From assembly GCA_003167215.1 (NCBI GenBank), contig PMTV01000053.1, positions 186,001-250,000 on the forward strand: DNA of 64,000 nucleotides, read 5' to 3'. The notes beneath the pieces were generated by a model. It saw nothing but the letters and a program-made list of their open reading frames with translations. It had not been told where the DNA came from and searched no databases. Both the position numbers and the translations under genes were made by a program. Position 1 is the first letter of the stretch. Each line of letters begins with the position of its first letter. Below, in pieces: positions 1 to 9,719 of the stretch. The DNA comes from Acidobacteriota bacterium (GTDB lineage: Bacteria; Acidobacteriota; Terriglobia; Acidiferrales; UBA7541).

Positions 1-1461
1 CATCTCCACTGCCGCCGATGAACGTCAAATACAGTAGAGAATTCAATCCGCTCTTCGTCGGATCGATTTTCGCGATGAAATAATCCGAGGTTCCGCCACC
101 CGGACCAAGCTTCTTTGAAGACTCCGAAAAGGTTCCCGCCGACGTAGTCGTGCCGCTGACGTAAATCTTTCCGGATGAATCCACAGTGATGCTCGTCGCG
201 ATGTCGTCACCAGTGCCGCCTAGAAAAGTCGAGTACGAAACGCTGAGCGATGGGTCAATCACCAGCGTCCCCATACCGGCGAGATTTTTTGCCCCGGGTC
301 TCGACAGTTTTGCCTGGTCCAAGCGAGCCGCGACGTCAGCCGCATCGATTCGGAAACCCACGGTTCCGTCACCCTCAATCGTGTAGCCTCCAGTAACTGG
401 CCGGCGCTGTAGCTCGGGATTCGACGATTTTATATAAGCAGAATCTGATGCAATCGCTTCTTCATACATCGCCGGCTTCTTCATCCGAATTTCTCGTCCG
501 GCGGCGAGGATTACAAGGTCCCCATTCACATCAAGCTTCATTCCATCCGCGCCCGAAATCTGCAGCCGCAAACCCCGTGCGTCCACTCCCGGCGCCACGC
601 GCAAATCGTACTCGAGCGCACGCTCGTTTCCGTAAGCGACTACATCCACGCCCGGCAAGACACCCCGCGCGACCACTCGCGAAAAATGTTGCACGTGCGT
701 CCGCCACTTGGCTGGGTCGTTGCCCAAGAAATAATTCGTCTCGGCCGCTAACCGTCCGTCTCCGTGCCACTGCAAGCTTCCGGCATCGCCGCTGGGTGGA
801 TTCTTGTCACGAGGCGCGGTAGGAATCGTCGGCGCGGTTTGATGCGGCACTTGTTTCTGCGTCGGAGCGGAATCACCCGCCGCGTGTTTCCGGCGGATTC
901 GAGGCCGCGCCGCTTTCTTCCTGGCTCGCCTGTGACGAGAGGTTCCCGACGCCCCGCCGCTTTTCCTTCTTCGTCTGGAGTGCGCCGCGCCCGGCGCTGC
1001 GGACGAAGCACGACGAGGCCGTTTTGTTTTTTCGGCCGTGGATTCGCCTGACTGGGAGATTGGCCTGTCTTCCGCCAATTCTCCGCCGAATCTGAGCTTC
1101 ACCACGCGCGCCGCCGTTCCTTTTTGCGCGACCCGACAACCACTTCGATTCCTTCTGTGGTCATGAGTGCTGTGATGCCTTGGCCTCGGGCAATAAATTT
1201 TACGCGCGGTTCGGCCTGCCCTTGATTGGCTTCGATCGTCATCGGAAGAGAAAACGATGAAGCGCAGTCCCGATCGACAGCGCACGCCACTCGCGAACGC
1301 GATCCAACGGCCGCGACACTTGCCGGCCGAAAACTGGCAGCCGAACGAACGTTCGGCAGAGTGGCCTGCCCGTGAAATTTGCTTGGCTGATTAGTTTCTA
1401 CGAGGAGGGCTGCGATCGCAGTGACCAGAAAAAGGCAGACAAAATATCCCTTTAAGCGCAT
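1..1461 (-). pseudogene. SBBP-repeat secreted protein, frameshifted, truncated by window edge
   Basis: The N-terminal 120 codons (1461 to 1099) encode a signal peptide (RLKGYFVCLFLVTAIAALLV) and the segment SLPMTIEANQGQAEPRVKFI, typical of the start of acidobacterial SBBP (beta-propeller repeat) proteins. That frame ends at TGA 1099-1101. From about 1120 the frame one base back is open without a stop to base 1. It gives VVKLRFGGE, then ETNYFLGNDPAKWRTHV, LPGVDVVAYGNERALEYD and the first propeller blades (YSTFLGGTGDD, SDYFIAKIDPTKSG, FIGGSGD). The switch falls at the A5 run at 1121-1125 (minus-strand codons CGC AAA AAG); one extra A would restore a single frame. SD GGAG (1468-1471) lies 6 bases before ATG 1461. 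A roughly 75-residue Arg/Lys/Ser-rich stretch separates VVKLRFGGE from the NYFLGND domain. The cause could be a mutation, a homopolymer sequencing error or frameshifting. The role of SBBP proteins is not established; they are likely outer-surface or secreted. Confidence 0.72.
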
Positions 1462-1547
1462 GAGCTTCTCCGCCGGAACCTGCCTTCAGTTCCTGCTCTT
1501 ATGGCTCAAAACCGCCGAGCCGAGTGCTCTTGGTGTGCAGTCCCAAG
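1462..1547 (-). promoter_or_regulatory. Structured 5' leader of the SBBP gene (three 5-bp/9-nt hairpins)
   Basis: On the minus strand the leader contains three consecutive inverted repeats, each a 5-bp stem with a 9-nt loop: CTTGG/CCAAG (1547-1529), GGCTC/GAGCC (1521-1503) and GGAAC/GTTCC (1493-1475). A further GAGC (1498-1495) can pair with GCTC (1465-1462), which would place the SD GGAG inside a larger stem next to the start codon. It matches no riboswitch class I can recall. The pairing is read by eye, so a role as a cis-regulatory RNA is inference. Confidence 0.4.
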
Positions 1548-1666
1548 CGTGCTGAAAGGGTTACGCGGACAATAGTTGAATTTCTGAAATGAAACGAGGA
1601 AGTTAAATGCTTAATCGAGGCACCGTACTAATACGGAGAGTTTTGAGGCTCTATTCCGGGTTCCTG

Positions 1667-3865
1667 CTATTCCGCGTTCCAGGCGAAATTTTCTTCTCCC
1701 AGACTTAGTTCCAGCATTCCGTCAATCGGCAGCACATCGATCGGCAAGCCGCTCTCCCATAGCGCCGCGCTTAAGAGCAGCGACTTGCGGCGCTTCAGGT
1801 CAAACAATTCCCGCGCTAGGCTCACTTCAATAATTTTGTCGAACGCCGCCGCCACCAAAGTTTCCGCGTGTAACAAGCAGGCGCCGCCCTGCTCGAGGAT
1901 GCATCCGGCGAATTTTCCGCCGGTCACTCTCACGGTGAGCCGGGTCTCTCGCGAATCCCACATCGTCAGCCGAAATTGAAAGTCCGGAATCTCCGCAATC
2001 GCTTCGGTTGGGTCAACTCGCAGATAAAAGTGATCCGGGCCAAATCCGTAACGAAGCTGGCCGAGCACGTAGCTCCGGCCATGCATGGTGCCGCCACGCC
2101 GGTCGGTGGCATATAGTCCGGCTCCCAGCCACTCGAAGTAACTGCTTTCGCGGCCGTCAACCTTCACATCCAGATATGCTTCCGGCGTTTCGCGCCGTGA
2201 GCGTTCGGGCGCGCGCTTGATGGGATGCAGCAGCGCGTCGGGCACGTGTTCACCCAGCGCGGTGTAAACCTCGGTCAAATGCTGGCGATATAACTCGTCG
2301 AATTCCGCATCATTAGAAGAGGCGTGTTCCGGCCCGTACCACCAGCACCAATCGCTTCCTTCCGCCGCAAGTAACGCTTCATGGGCGCGCTTTAGGGAAG
2401 CAGTTGAACCGGGTTCCGCGGGCCCGGCGTCGCCATTTGATGCGGCGCGTTGCACAACCTTGGCGTAAGTTTCACGCGCATCCCGCAGCAGATCCCAGGC
2501 GCGCACATCTTCGGAGTGTCCGATCCACACGTCGAAATTCGCGTTGATCCACGAAGCAGGAAAAATTCCCTCGAGTTTCGGCGCATCCGGGCGCGCATCC
2601 GCGGCTTCGCTCATGGTTAACGTGCGAATTTCCGCGTCATCCTGCACGCGCCGGTAAAATTGCCTCAGAAAATCCCGCCCGTTCTCGGCGTAAAACTCCC
2701 AGGCGTTTTCTCCATCCAAAATGATGCTCACGGTCGCCGTGCTACCGGCAGGTTCGCGGTCGCCAATCGCGCGGATTCTTCGATGCAAGTCCTCGGCGGC
2801 CGCACTTGCACTCATCCGGCTGTACACGAAGCCGACGAGGTCTGATACGTAATGATCCCGAAAGAATCCCGTGATCTCGCGTCCTCCGCGCTGCAATTTC
2901 CACGGCGTATAAAGGTCCGGACCGTTTTGCGGATACCCTGAAGCGTCTCGCCAGAATCCGATGTTTCGCGTCCGGCCGAGAACGCCTTCATCCGTAGCGA
3001 ACCACTTAAAGCCTAGCTCCATGGCAATCTCGAGCGCCTGGTCGGACACGGATCCTTCCGATGGCCATAATCCGACCGGCGGTTTTCCGAAGACTCGCTC
3101 GTGATATTGACGCGACCGCAGCAACTGTTCCCGCGCATCCTCCGGATAACGAAAAGCGGGCTGCGGCAGCGGCGTGTGAGGGTTCGAGACCCGTGCGATG
3201 TCCGTGTCGCAGAGTAGAGGAAGGATTGGATGATAATAAGGTGTGGTGGAGATTTCGATTTGCCCGCGCTCCGCCGCCAACCTGTATTCCGGCAGGACAG
3301 CTCCCAGCAACTCAAGCTGCTTCTCGCGCAGCGCTTCTTTGTCCTCTTCGGTGTAGCCCGCCCCTTTCCGCGATAGTTCCGTCACGACGGGGTCCTTGGC
3401 GATGTACTCCTCATCCATCCATGCCAGCTGTGACAGCAATTGCAGGTCGCGCCAATCCCGCAAATCGAACCGGGCGACGCAGGATTCCGTCCCGGCCGAT
3501 TTCACCTGAAGTTGCAGCTCGGCAAATCGCGGCCAGCGACGCACGAAGTTTTCGTTCACTTGAAATGCGCGCTCAAGAATTTCGTGTTTTTGTCCGGAGT
3601 CCAGCGAACCCGCCGGCGCAAAAGCCAGATCAAACCAGGGCTCGTGAAATTTTCCGCCCGCGTATTCTTCGATTTGCGCGGCAAGCAGCGGGACGAAATT
3701 AAAAGTCGCGTGCACACCCGGAAATTCCCCCAGGACTTTCACCATGCCCCAATAATCTTTCAAGGCATGCAAACGCGTCCAAGGCAGCATATAGCGCCCG
3801 CTAAATGGATCGCGGTACTGCGGTTGGTGCATGTGCCAGAGTATTGCGAGGTTAACGCGGCTCAA
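1667..3865 (-). CDS. Glycoside hydrolase family 57 (alpha-amylase/glucanotransferase type)
   Basis: The 732-residue protein has the GH57 barrel motifs in order. HMHQPQYRDP is near residue 11. GLWPSEGSVS near 268 carries the expected Glu nucleophile. ILDGENAWEFY near 383 carries the Asp acid/base. GH57 enzymes cleave or transfer alpha-1,4 or alpha-1,6 glucan bonds, so a cytoplasmic role in glycogen or maltodextrin turnover is likely; no signal peptide is visible. The C-terminal ~250 residues match the accessory beta-rich region of larger GH57 members. The only usable start in frame is TTG at 3865, because TGA stops the frame upstream; SD is weak (GAAGG). It is transcribed divergently from lptFG with about 110 bases between them. 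The exact activity (amylopullulanase, branching enzyme or 4-alpha-glucanotransferase) cannot be decided from the motifs. Confidence 0.85.
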   Translation of the reverse strand: MSRVNLAILWHMHQPQYRDPFSGRYMLPWTRLHALKDYWGMVKVLGEFPGVHATFNFVPLLAAQIEEYAGGKFHEPWFDLAFAPAGSLDSGQKHEILERAFQVNENFVRRWPRFAELQLQVKSAGTESCVARFDLRDWRDLQLLSQLAWMDEEYIAKDPVVTELSRKGAGYTEEDKEALREKQLELLGAVLPEYRLAAERGQIEISTTPYYHPILPLLCDTDIARVSNPHTPLPQPAFRYPEDAREQLLRSRQYHERVFGKPPVGLWPSEGSVSDQALEIAMELGFKWFATDEGVLGRTRNIGFWRDASGYPQNGPDLYTPWKLQRGGREITGFFRDHYVSDLVGFVYSRMSASAAAEDLHRRIRAIGDREPAGSTATVSIILDGENAWEFYAENGRDFLRQFYRRVQDDAEIRTLTMSEAADARPDAPKLEGIFPASWINANFDVWIGHSEDVRAWDLLRDARETYAKVVQRAASNGDAGPAEPGSTASLKRAHEALLAAEGSDWCWWYGPEHASSNDAEFDELYRQHLTEVYTALGEHVPDALLHPIKRAPERSRRETPEAYLDVKVDGRESSYFEWLGAGLYATDRRGGTMHGRSYVLGQLRYGFGPDHFYLRVDPTEAIAEIPDFQFRLTMWDSRETRLTVRVTGGKFAGCILEQGGACLLHAETLVAAAFDKIIEVSLARELFDLKRRKSLLLSAALWESGLPIDVLPIDGMLELSLGEENFAWNAE

Positions 3866-3976
3866 CGGCGCGGGCCTTCGGCTTGCATGAACTCCTCATG
3901 AATTTCTTTCGTCTTCCTAAAGCCGGCCATACCTGCGTTGCTCTCCGTTAGCATGCTAGAATGCCCTCGCGCAAAC

Positions 3977-6343
3977 ATGCGCCTGCTCGATAAATATATC
4001 GGTCGCGAAGTGGCCTCGCACTGCTTGCTCGGCCTCGCAGTCTTCACTTTCGTTTTCTTCGTTCCGCAGCTTGTTCGTTTGATGGATCTGCTCGTTCGCC
4101 ACTCGGGCGGCATACGAACCGTCGCCCTTCTCTTCATTTGTTCGCTCGCGCCGGTCCTCGCCTTTACCATCCCAATGGCCGTTCTGGTTGGCGTTCTCAT
4201 TGGGCTTGGCCGTCTTTCCGCCGATAGCGAAATAGTGGCAATCCACGCTTCGGGAATCAGCCTGCGCCGGTTGCTTGTCCCCATTGGATTCGTAGCGCTC
4301 GGATGCGCGCTGCTAACGCTCGTGCTTACCTTTTGGTTTATCCCCATGTCCTGGCGCACTCTTGGCCGTTTGGAGCAGCAGATACTTGCGTCACAGGCCC
4401 CTTTTGCCGTCCAGCCCCGCGTATTCGACGAGCGCTTTCCCCACTTCGTATTATACGTGCAAGATGTTGAAGCTGCAGCGACGCGTTGGCGCGGCGTTTT
4501 CTTGGCGTCCTCCGCGCAATCTTCCGCTGCCACGTCGAGCTTGACGCTGGCGCAGAGCGCTCAGGTGGTCGCCGGTGCGGAAACGAACCAAATTGAGCTA
4601 CATCTGGGCTCCGGCAGCACCCACGATTACGACCCGAAGGACCCCAACCGTTACAGCGTCACCACGTTTGGTCAGAGCGATATTCCGATTGACCTTTCCG
4701 CCTCCGCAATCGGTGTCAAAAGTACCGTCATTTCCGATGCCGAGCAATCCGTTTCCGGCCTTATCGCGGACAGCGGGCCCAACTGGCGCGACGCTCGCGT
4801 AGAATTCCACCGGCGTATCGCGTTTCCTGCCGCTTGTCTCGTCTTTGCGCTCCTCGGAGTGCCGGTTGGAGTGCGCCCGCGCCGCGGTGGGCGGGCGGCC
4901 GGCTTGGTACTTACACTGGTGCTCATTGGCGGGTATTACTTCCTGTTTGTCACCGGTGCGCACATGGCGCAACAAGGTTCCATCGCTCCATGGGCGGGTA
5001 TTTGGGGAGCGAATATAGTCGCCGCCGTAGTGGGACTTTTCTTCCTGCGGCGCATCGAAAATATCCGCAAGCCAAGCCGCATCGGAGCGGCGTTTGAATC
5101 CGTATTTACGCGACAACGGAAATCACAGCGTCTGGAATCCGACGCGGCGCCGATTCCCGCGTCCAATGGCCCCGCTTCCAATGGATCGACTAAGGTGGCA
5201 AGCCCGGCCGCTGGAATTCGCGAAACCATCGGCGCTGGGAGCTCCGTGGGATTCCCAATGCTGATGGATATGTATCTCCTGCGGCAGTTTTTCTATTACT
5301 TCATTGTCCTGCTCGCAGGCTTCGTGCTCATCTTCGATGCTTTCACGCTCTTCGATCTGCTCGGAGACATCTCGAAAAACCACATCCCGGTTTCGATGGT
5401 TCTCAATTATTTTCGCTATCTTGTACCGCTCATGGTGTATCAACTTTCCCCGCTCGCCTGCCTGGTGGGCACACTGGTCACTCTCGCCGTGCTGGCGAAA
5501 AACAACGAAGTGATCGCCTTTAAGGCCAGTGGCATAAGTCTCTATCGCATCGTTCTTCCCCTGACCTTGGCAGGCTGCATCCTCGCCGGCACTATGTTTC
5601 TTCTGGACGACACATTCCTGCCCTACGCCAATCAGCGCCAGGACGCGCTTCGCAACCAAATCAAGGGCCGCCCAGCCCAGACATATTTCCAGCCCGCCCA
5701 CCAGTGGATCTTCGGTGAAAATGACAAGGTTTTTAACTACGAGCTTTTCGACTGGGACCGTCAGCTTTTTGGCGGATTAAGCATCTTTGAGCTGGATCCG
5801 AAAACCTTCCAGATGCGCCGGCGCGTTTTTGCCACACGCGCCACTTGGGAGGCAAGCGAGAATACCTGGGTACTTACGGGAGGCTGGATACGCGATTTCG
5901 ACGGTAGCAAAGTTACGCGCTACCTTCCGTTCAAGGCCGATTCGTTGCCGGAATTCACCGAAGCACCCAACTACTTCCGCCGTGAAGTGCGCCAGTCCGC
6001 CCAGATGAACTGGCGGCAGCTGGGCCAATACATCGCAAGTCTTCGGCAGGCAGGATTCGATACTTCGCGCCTCTCGGTTCAGTGGCAAAAGAAGTTCGCC
6101 TTCCCGCTCATTGCCGCAATTATCGTCTTCCTCGGCGCGCCATTTGCATTCCTGGTGGGAACTCGCGGCGCCGTGGGTGGGCTTGCAGTTGCGGTGGGCA
6201 TCGGCATCATCTATTGGGCCACCGCCGCGCTGTTCGAAGCAATGGGCTCGGTAGGCCAACTACCGCCCCTGCTGGCCGGCTGGGCTCCGGACGCAATCTT
6301 CGGCTTTCTTGCGATTTACTTCTTCCTGAAAATGCCGACCTAG
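3977..6343 (+). CDS. lptFG: Fused LptF-LptG lipopolysaccharide export permease
   Basis: This single chain of about 788 residues contains two complete YjgP/YjgQ permeases. LptF and LptG normally are separate proteins that form the inner-membrane channel of the LptB2FG ABC exporter, which extracts LPS for delivery to the outer membrane. The N-terminal copy has the signature GLGRLSADSEIVAIHASGIS. The C-terminal copy has VLAKNNEVIAFKASGISLYR and ends with the usual paired membrane helices. A Ser/Ala/Pro-rich linker follows the first copy's last helix, and the second copy starts at Met 428 (5258). The frame is open from TTG 3938, but ATG 3977 (RLLDKYIGREV) matches the normal family N-terminus. lptA, lptB and lptC are not in the window. 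The encoded protein implies a diderm cell with LPS. Confidence 0.87.
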   Translation: MRLLDKYIGREVASHCLLGLAVFTFVFFVPQLVRLMDLLVRHSGGIRTVALLFICSLAPVLAFTIPMAVLVGVLIGLGRLSADSEIVAIHASGISLRRLLVPIGFVALGCALLTLVLTFWFIPMSWRTLGRLEQQILASQAPFAVQPRVFDERFPHFVLYVQDVEAAATRWRGVFLASSAQSSAATSSLTLAQSAQVVAGAETNQIELHLGSGSTHDYDPKDPNRYSVTTFGQSDIPIDLSASAIGVKSTVISDAEQSVSGLIADSGPNWRDARVEFHRRIAFPAACLVFALLGVPVGVRPRRGGRAAGLVLTLVLIGGYYFLFVTGAHMAQQGSIAPWAGIWGANIVAAVVGLFFLRRIENIRKPSRIGAAFESVFTRQRKSQRLESDAAPIPASNGPASNGSTKVASPAAGIRETIGAGSSVGFPMLMDMYLLRQFFYYFIVLLAGFVLIFDAFTLFDLLGDISKNHIPVSMVLNYFRYLVPLMVYQLSPLACLVGTLVTLAVLAKNNEVIAFKASGISLYRIVLPLTLAGCILAGTMFLLDDTFLPYANQRQDALRNQIKGRPAQTYFQPAHQWIFGENDKVFNYELFDWDRQLFGGLSIFELDPKTFQMRRRVFATRATWEASENTWVLTGGWIRDFDGSKVTRYLPFKADSLPEFTEAPNYFRREVRQSAQMNWRQLGQYIASLRQAGFDTSRLSVQWQKKFAFPLIAAIIVFLGAPFAFLVGTRGAVGGLAVAVGIGIIYWATAALFEAMGSVGQLPPLLAGWAPDAIFGFLAIYFFLKMPT

Positions 6344-6524
6344 TTCTTGCTTCGTCGACCTCTGTACAAACAGCCCTCAGATTTTAGTCTGGATGCTGCG
6401 GAAATAAGTTGAAGTTATACTTTAATCAGACGGGGATGCGAGCGGCGCGCTTAATGCAGCACTGCAATTGTCGGCTGTCCCACAGTTGATGCAGCTGTTG
6501 CAGAAACCTCGCCAATAAAAACCT

Positions 6525-6722
6525 CTAAGCCGCTCGAGGCCCGCGCAGAATTCGAACCGGAAGCATAATGATTGTTCGGACTAACTTGAGTGCTCCGTCA
6601 ACTGCAATTCCCAGCAACCGAAACGGGAGCAGGATTAGCCATACGATCGGATATAGCACCAGAGCCAGCAAAGCCAGAGGCCAGCACAGAACGAGCAGAA
6701 TGCACCAGAGTAGAAAGCCCAT
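6525..6722 (-). CDS. Small hydrophobic membrane protein
   Basis: The 65-residue product is almost entirely hydrophobic up to residue ~45 (two likely membrane helices) and ends in a basic tail (VRILRGPRAA). A strong SD, GAGGAGGTG, sits just before ATG 6722, which supports real translation. No family was recognised. It lies alone between lptFG and ppdK. Confidence 0.6.
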   Translation of the reverse strand: MGFLLWCILLVLCWPLALLALVLYPIVWLILLPFRLLGIAVDGALKLVRTIIMLPVRILRGPRAA

Positions 6723-6893
6723 CCTTGCACCTCCTCAATGGGATCACAATACTATACGCAGAGAGCGAGAAATTCGTTCACCAACTCATCGAACTTTGAG
6801 GTCTCTCCGAATCCACGAAAAGGAAGGTGGCATCGCCCCTTTTTCTCCACGCTTGATAAATGCCTAACGCTCCGCTGATTCCATTCCGGGTGC

Positions 6894-9593
6894 TTAATTC
6901 TTTGCCTTCCGAACTTCGCCGCCTCTCCGTTCCTCGAGAACGGCCTGCGCTGCCGCCAGCCTCGCAATCGCTACGCGAAATGGAGACGCGCTCACATAAT
7001 CCATCCCCACACGATGACAGAACTTCACGCTCTCGGCGTCGCCGCCGTGCTCGCCACATATGCCAATTTCTAGGTGCGGCCGCGTTTTTCTTCCCCGAGC
7101 GATGGCCCACTCAACGAGCATGCCCACACCTGCAACATCGATCGTTTGGAACGGGTCGGTCGCGAAAATTCCGGCCTTGCGTTCATCCACATAATCCGGC
7201 AGGAACCGACCCGCATCATCGCGCGACAAGCCCATAACCGTCTGGGTCAGGTCGTTCGTGCCGAATGAAAAGAACTCAGCGACTTCTGCGATTTGGTCTG
7301 CCAACAATGCAGCGCGCGGCAGCTCGATCATAGTTCCCACCAGGTAGTGAAGTTTTACTTTAGATCGCGAGATAATTTCTTCCGCTACCCTACGGGTCGC
7401 CTGATCCAGGATTTGAAACTCCTTCTTGTCCAAAGTAAGCGGATGCATGATCTCAGGTATCACTTTAATCTTGCGTTTCTGGCAATCGATCGCGGCCTCA
7501 ATAATTGCGCGAACCTGCATCTCCAGAATTTCAGGATAGGTGATGCATAATCTGCATCCGCGATGGCCGAGCATTGGATTTGCTTCGTGCAACTGTTCCA
7601 CGCGCCGGGCCACAGCCTCCGGCGAGATGCCGATCCTTCGTGCCAACTCAGCCTGCTTCGCAGCATCGTGCGGAACGAATTCGTGGAGCGGCGGATCGAT
7701 CAGCCGAATCGTCACCGGAAGGCCGTTCATCGCCTCGAATATGCCTATAAAATCCCGCCGCTGGAATGGCAGCAGTTTATCGAGTGCCTTGCGGCGAGCC
7801 TCAGGCGTATCCGCCAAAATCATTTCCTGAATCGCTTGCTGGCGTTCTCCGCTCCTCTCGGGATGCTCGAAGTCCTTAAAGAACATATGTTCCGTGCGGA
7901 CTAGCCCAATACCCTCCGCGCCCATTTCGCGTGCAACTCGTGCATCTTGCGGGGTATCAGCATTGGTCCGCACTCTCAGTCTACGGATTTTATCGGCCCA
8001 CTTTAGCAGCGTGGCGAAAGCCTTCGGCGGTTCCGGGCGCACGAGCGCAATCTCACCGCTGTACACAACGCCCTCGCCTCCATCGAGTGTTATCCACTCG
8101 CCTTCGCGAACCGAATGGCCGTTCGAACTCATCGATTTTTTCGCGAGATCGATATCGAGATGCTCCGCGCCGACGATGCAGCATTTTCCCCAACCGCGCG
8201 CAACCACTGCTGCGTGGCTTGTCTTCCCTCCGGTCGCGGTCAGAATTCCCTGCGCTACAAACATGCCGCCAACGTCTTCGGGGCTCGTCTCATGCCGCAC
8301 AAGAATTACTTTTTCGCCTCGCGCTGCCCAGGCTTCCGCGTCCTCCGCGGTGAACACAGCTTTGCCAACGGCTGCACCGGGTACCGCGTTGATCCCGGAG
8401 ACGATCTTTCGCGCCGACAAGTCGCTTCGAGATATTCCCGGCGCAATCACCGGATAGAAAAGACGCTCTACATCGTCCGCCTTGATTCTTTCAAGCGCTT
8501 CTTCAACTTTGATCAACCCCTCGTCCACCATATCCACGGCTATCTGAAATGCTGCGGAGGGCGTGCGTTTTCCCGTGCGAGTTTGCAACATATACAACTT
8601 GCCGTGCTCCACGGTGAATTCCAAGTCCTGCATATCGCGATAATGTTTCTCCAGCGTCTGCCGTACCCTCTCAAGCTGTTTGTAAACTTTCGGCATGCGT
8701 TTAGAAAGTTCGCTTAAGTGCATCGGAGTGCGAATTCCCGCCACCACATCCTCACCCTGAGCGTTTAGCAGGAAGTCTCCGAAAAAAGTCTTCTCGCCTG
8801 TCGAGGGATCGCGAGTGAAGCAGACTCCCGTACCCGAATCGTCGCCTGTATTCCCATACACCATCTGCACCACGTTCACGGCCGTCCCGAGAAGACCGGT
8901 AATCTTCTCGACGTGCCGGTAGGTCAGCGCCTTCTCCCCCATCCACGACTCGAAGACCGCGCCGATGGCTCCCCACAGTTGTTCGTGGGGATCTTCTGGG
9001 AACGCGTGGCCTGTCTTTTCCTGGAAGTATTTTTTATATTCGACGATCAAATCGCGCCAGCCGGCAGCGGTCACTTCGGTATCGTCTTTCACACCGAGCC
9101 GTTTCTTCATAGTCCGCAAGCGTGCTTCAAACTCATCCTTCGCCAATCCGATCACCACACTGGAATACATCTGTACGAAACGCCTGTAAGCATCGTAAGC
9201 AAAGCGCTCGTTCTGTGTCGCCCGCGCGAGGCCCGCAACCGACTTGTCGTTCAAGCCGAGATTCAGAATTGTCTCCATCATTCCGGGCATCGAGCGCGCC
9301 GAACCAGAGCGCACGCTGACAAGCAGCGGGTCACGCGGATCTCCCAGCTTCTTTCGCGTGAGTTTTTCCAGACGCTGAAGATTCTTTTCCACTTCGGCCC
9401 GCAAATCTCTGGGATATTTGCGGTCATGCTTAAAGTAATAGTCGCAGGTTTCGGTGGTGATTGTGAATCCGGCCGGAACCGGCAATCCAATGCGAGTCAT
9501 CTCCGCCAAGCCGGCGCCCTTGCCGCCCAGCAAATCCTTCATTTCGCCGTTGCCTTCAGCCTTCTCTGCCCCGAAGAAATAGACGTATTTCAT
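6894..9593 (-). CDS. ppdK: Pyruvate, phosphate dikinase
   Basis: PPDK interconverts pyruvate + ATP + Pi and phosphoenolpyruvate + AMP + PPi, linking glycolysis and gluconeogenesis. The ~899-residue protein has the full domain order. The N-terminal ATP-binding part contains LGGKGAGLAEM and VRSGSARSMPGMMETILNLG. The swivelling phospho-His domain has TGGKTSHAAVVARGWGKCC. The C-terminal PEP/pyruvate barrel has FSFGTNDLTQTVMGLSRDD and ICGEHGGDAESVKFC with the catalytic Cys. The frame is open to 9698, but ATG 9593 has SD GAGG at proper spacing and starts with KYVYFFG, the normal family start. It is the last gene of the recO-glyQ-glyS-ppdK run, about 125 bases after glyS. Confidence 0.95.
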   Translation of the reverse strand: MKYVYFFGAEKAEGNGEMKDLLGGKGAGLAEMTRIGLPVPAGFTITTETCDYYFKHDRKYPRDLRAEVEKNLQRLEKLTRKKLGDPRDPLLVSVRSGSARSMPGMMETILNLGLNDKSVAGLARATQNERFAYDAYRRFVQMYSSVVIGLAKDEFEARLRTMKKRLGVKDDTEVTAAGWRDLIVEYKKYFQEKTGHAFPEDPHEQLWGAIGAVFESWMGEKALTYRHVEKITGLLGTAVNVVQMVYGNTGDDSGTGVCFTRDPSTGEKTFFGDFLLNAQGEDVVAGIRTPMHLSELSKRMPKVYKQLERVRQTLEKHYRDMQDLEFTVEHGKLYMLQTRTGKRTPSAAFQIAVDMVDEGLIKVEEALERIKADDVERLFYPVIAPGISRSDLSARKIVSGINAVPGAAVGKAVFTAEDAEAWAARGEKVILVRHETSPEDVGGMFVAQGILTATGGKTSHAAVVARGWGKCCIVGAEHLDIDLAKKSMSSNGHSVREGEWITLDGGEGVVYSGEIALVRPEPPKAFATLLKWADKIRRLRVRTNADTPQDARVAREMGAEGIGLVRTEHMFFKDFEHPERSGERQQAIQEMILADTPEARRKALDKLLPFQRRDFIGIFEAMNGLPVTIRLIDPPLHEFVPHDAAKQAELARRIGISPEAVARRVEQLHEANPMLGHRGCRLCITYPEILEMQVRAIIEAAIDCQKRKIKVIPEIMHPLTLDKKEFQILDQATRRVAEEIISRSKVKLHYLVGTMIELPRAALLADQIAEVAEFFSFGTNDLTQTVMGLSRDDAGRFLPDYVDERKAGIFATDPFQTIDVAGVGMLVEWAIARGRKTRPHLEIGICGEHGGDAESVKFCHRVGMDYVSASPFRVAIARLAAAQAVLEERRGGEVRKAKN

Positions 9594-9719
9594 GTTTGCC
9601 TCGAAATTTTGATCTGCTCGCCCTGGCAGCGTACCGTACCTTCGACACGAACTAAGATGCGCAAACTTTTGTCGGCGGGCCAACACCTCATGCTTCACTT
9701 CAGTCCAACATCCTCCGAA

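Noticed and set aside
873..1139. Alternative minus-strand frame through the basic linker of the SBBP gene
   Set aside because: It ends in a stop within the gene, whereas the adjacent frame is open from 1120 to base 1 and joins conserved segments on both sides. Kept only as a caveat to the linker finding.
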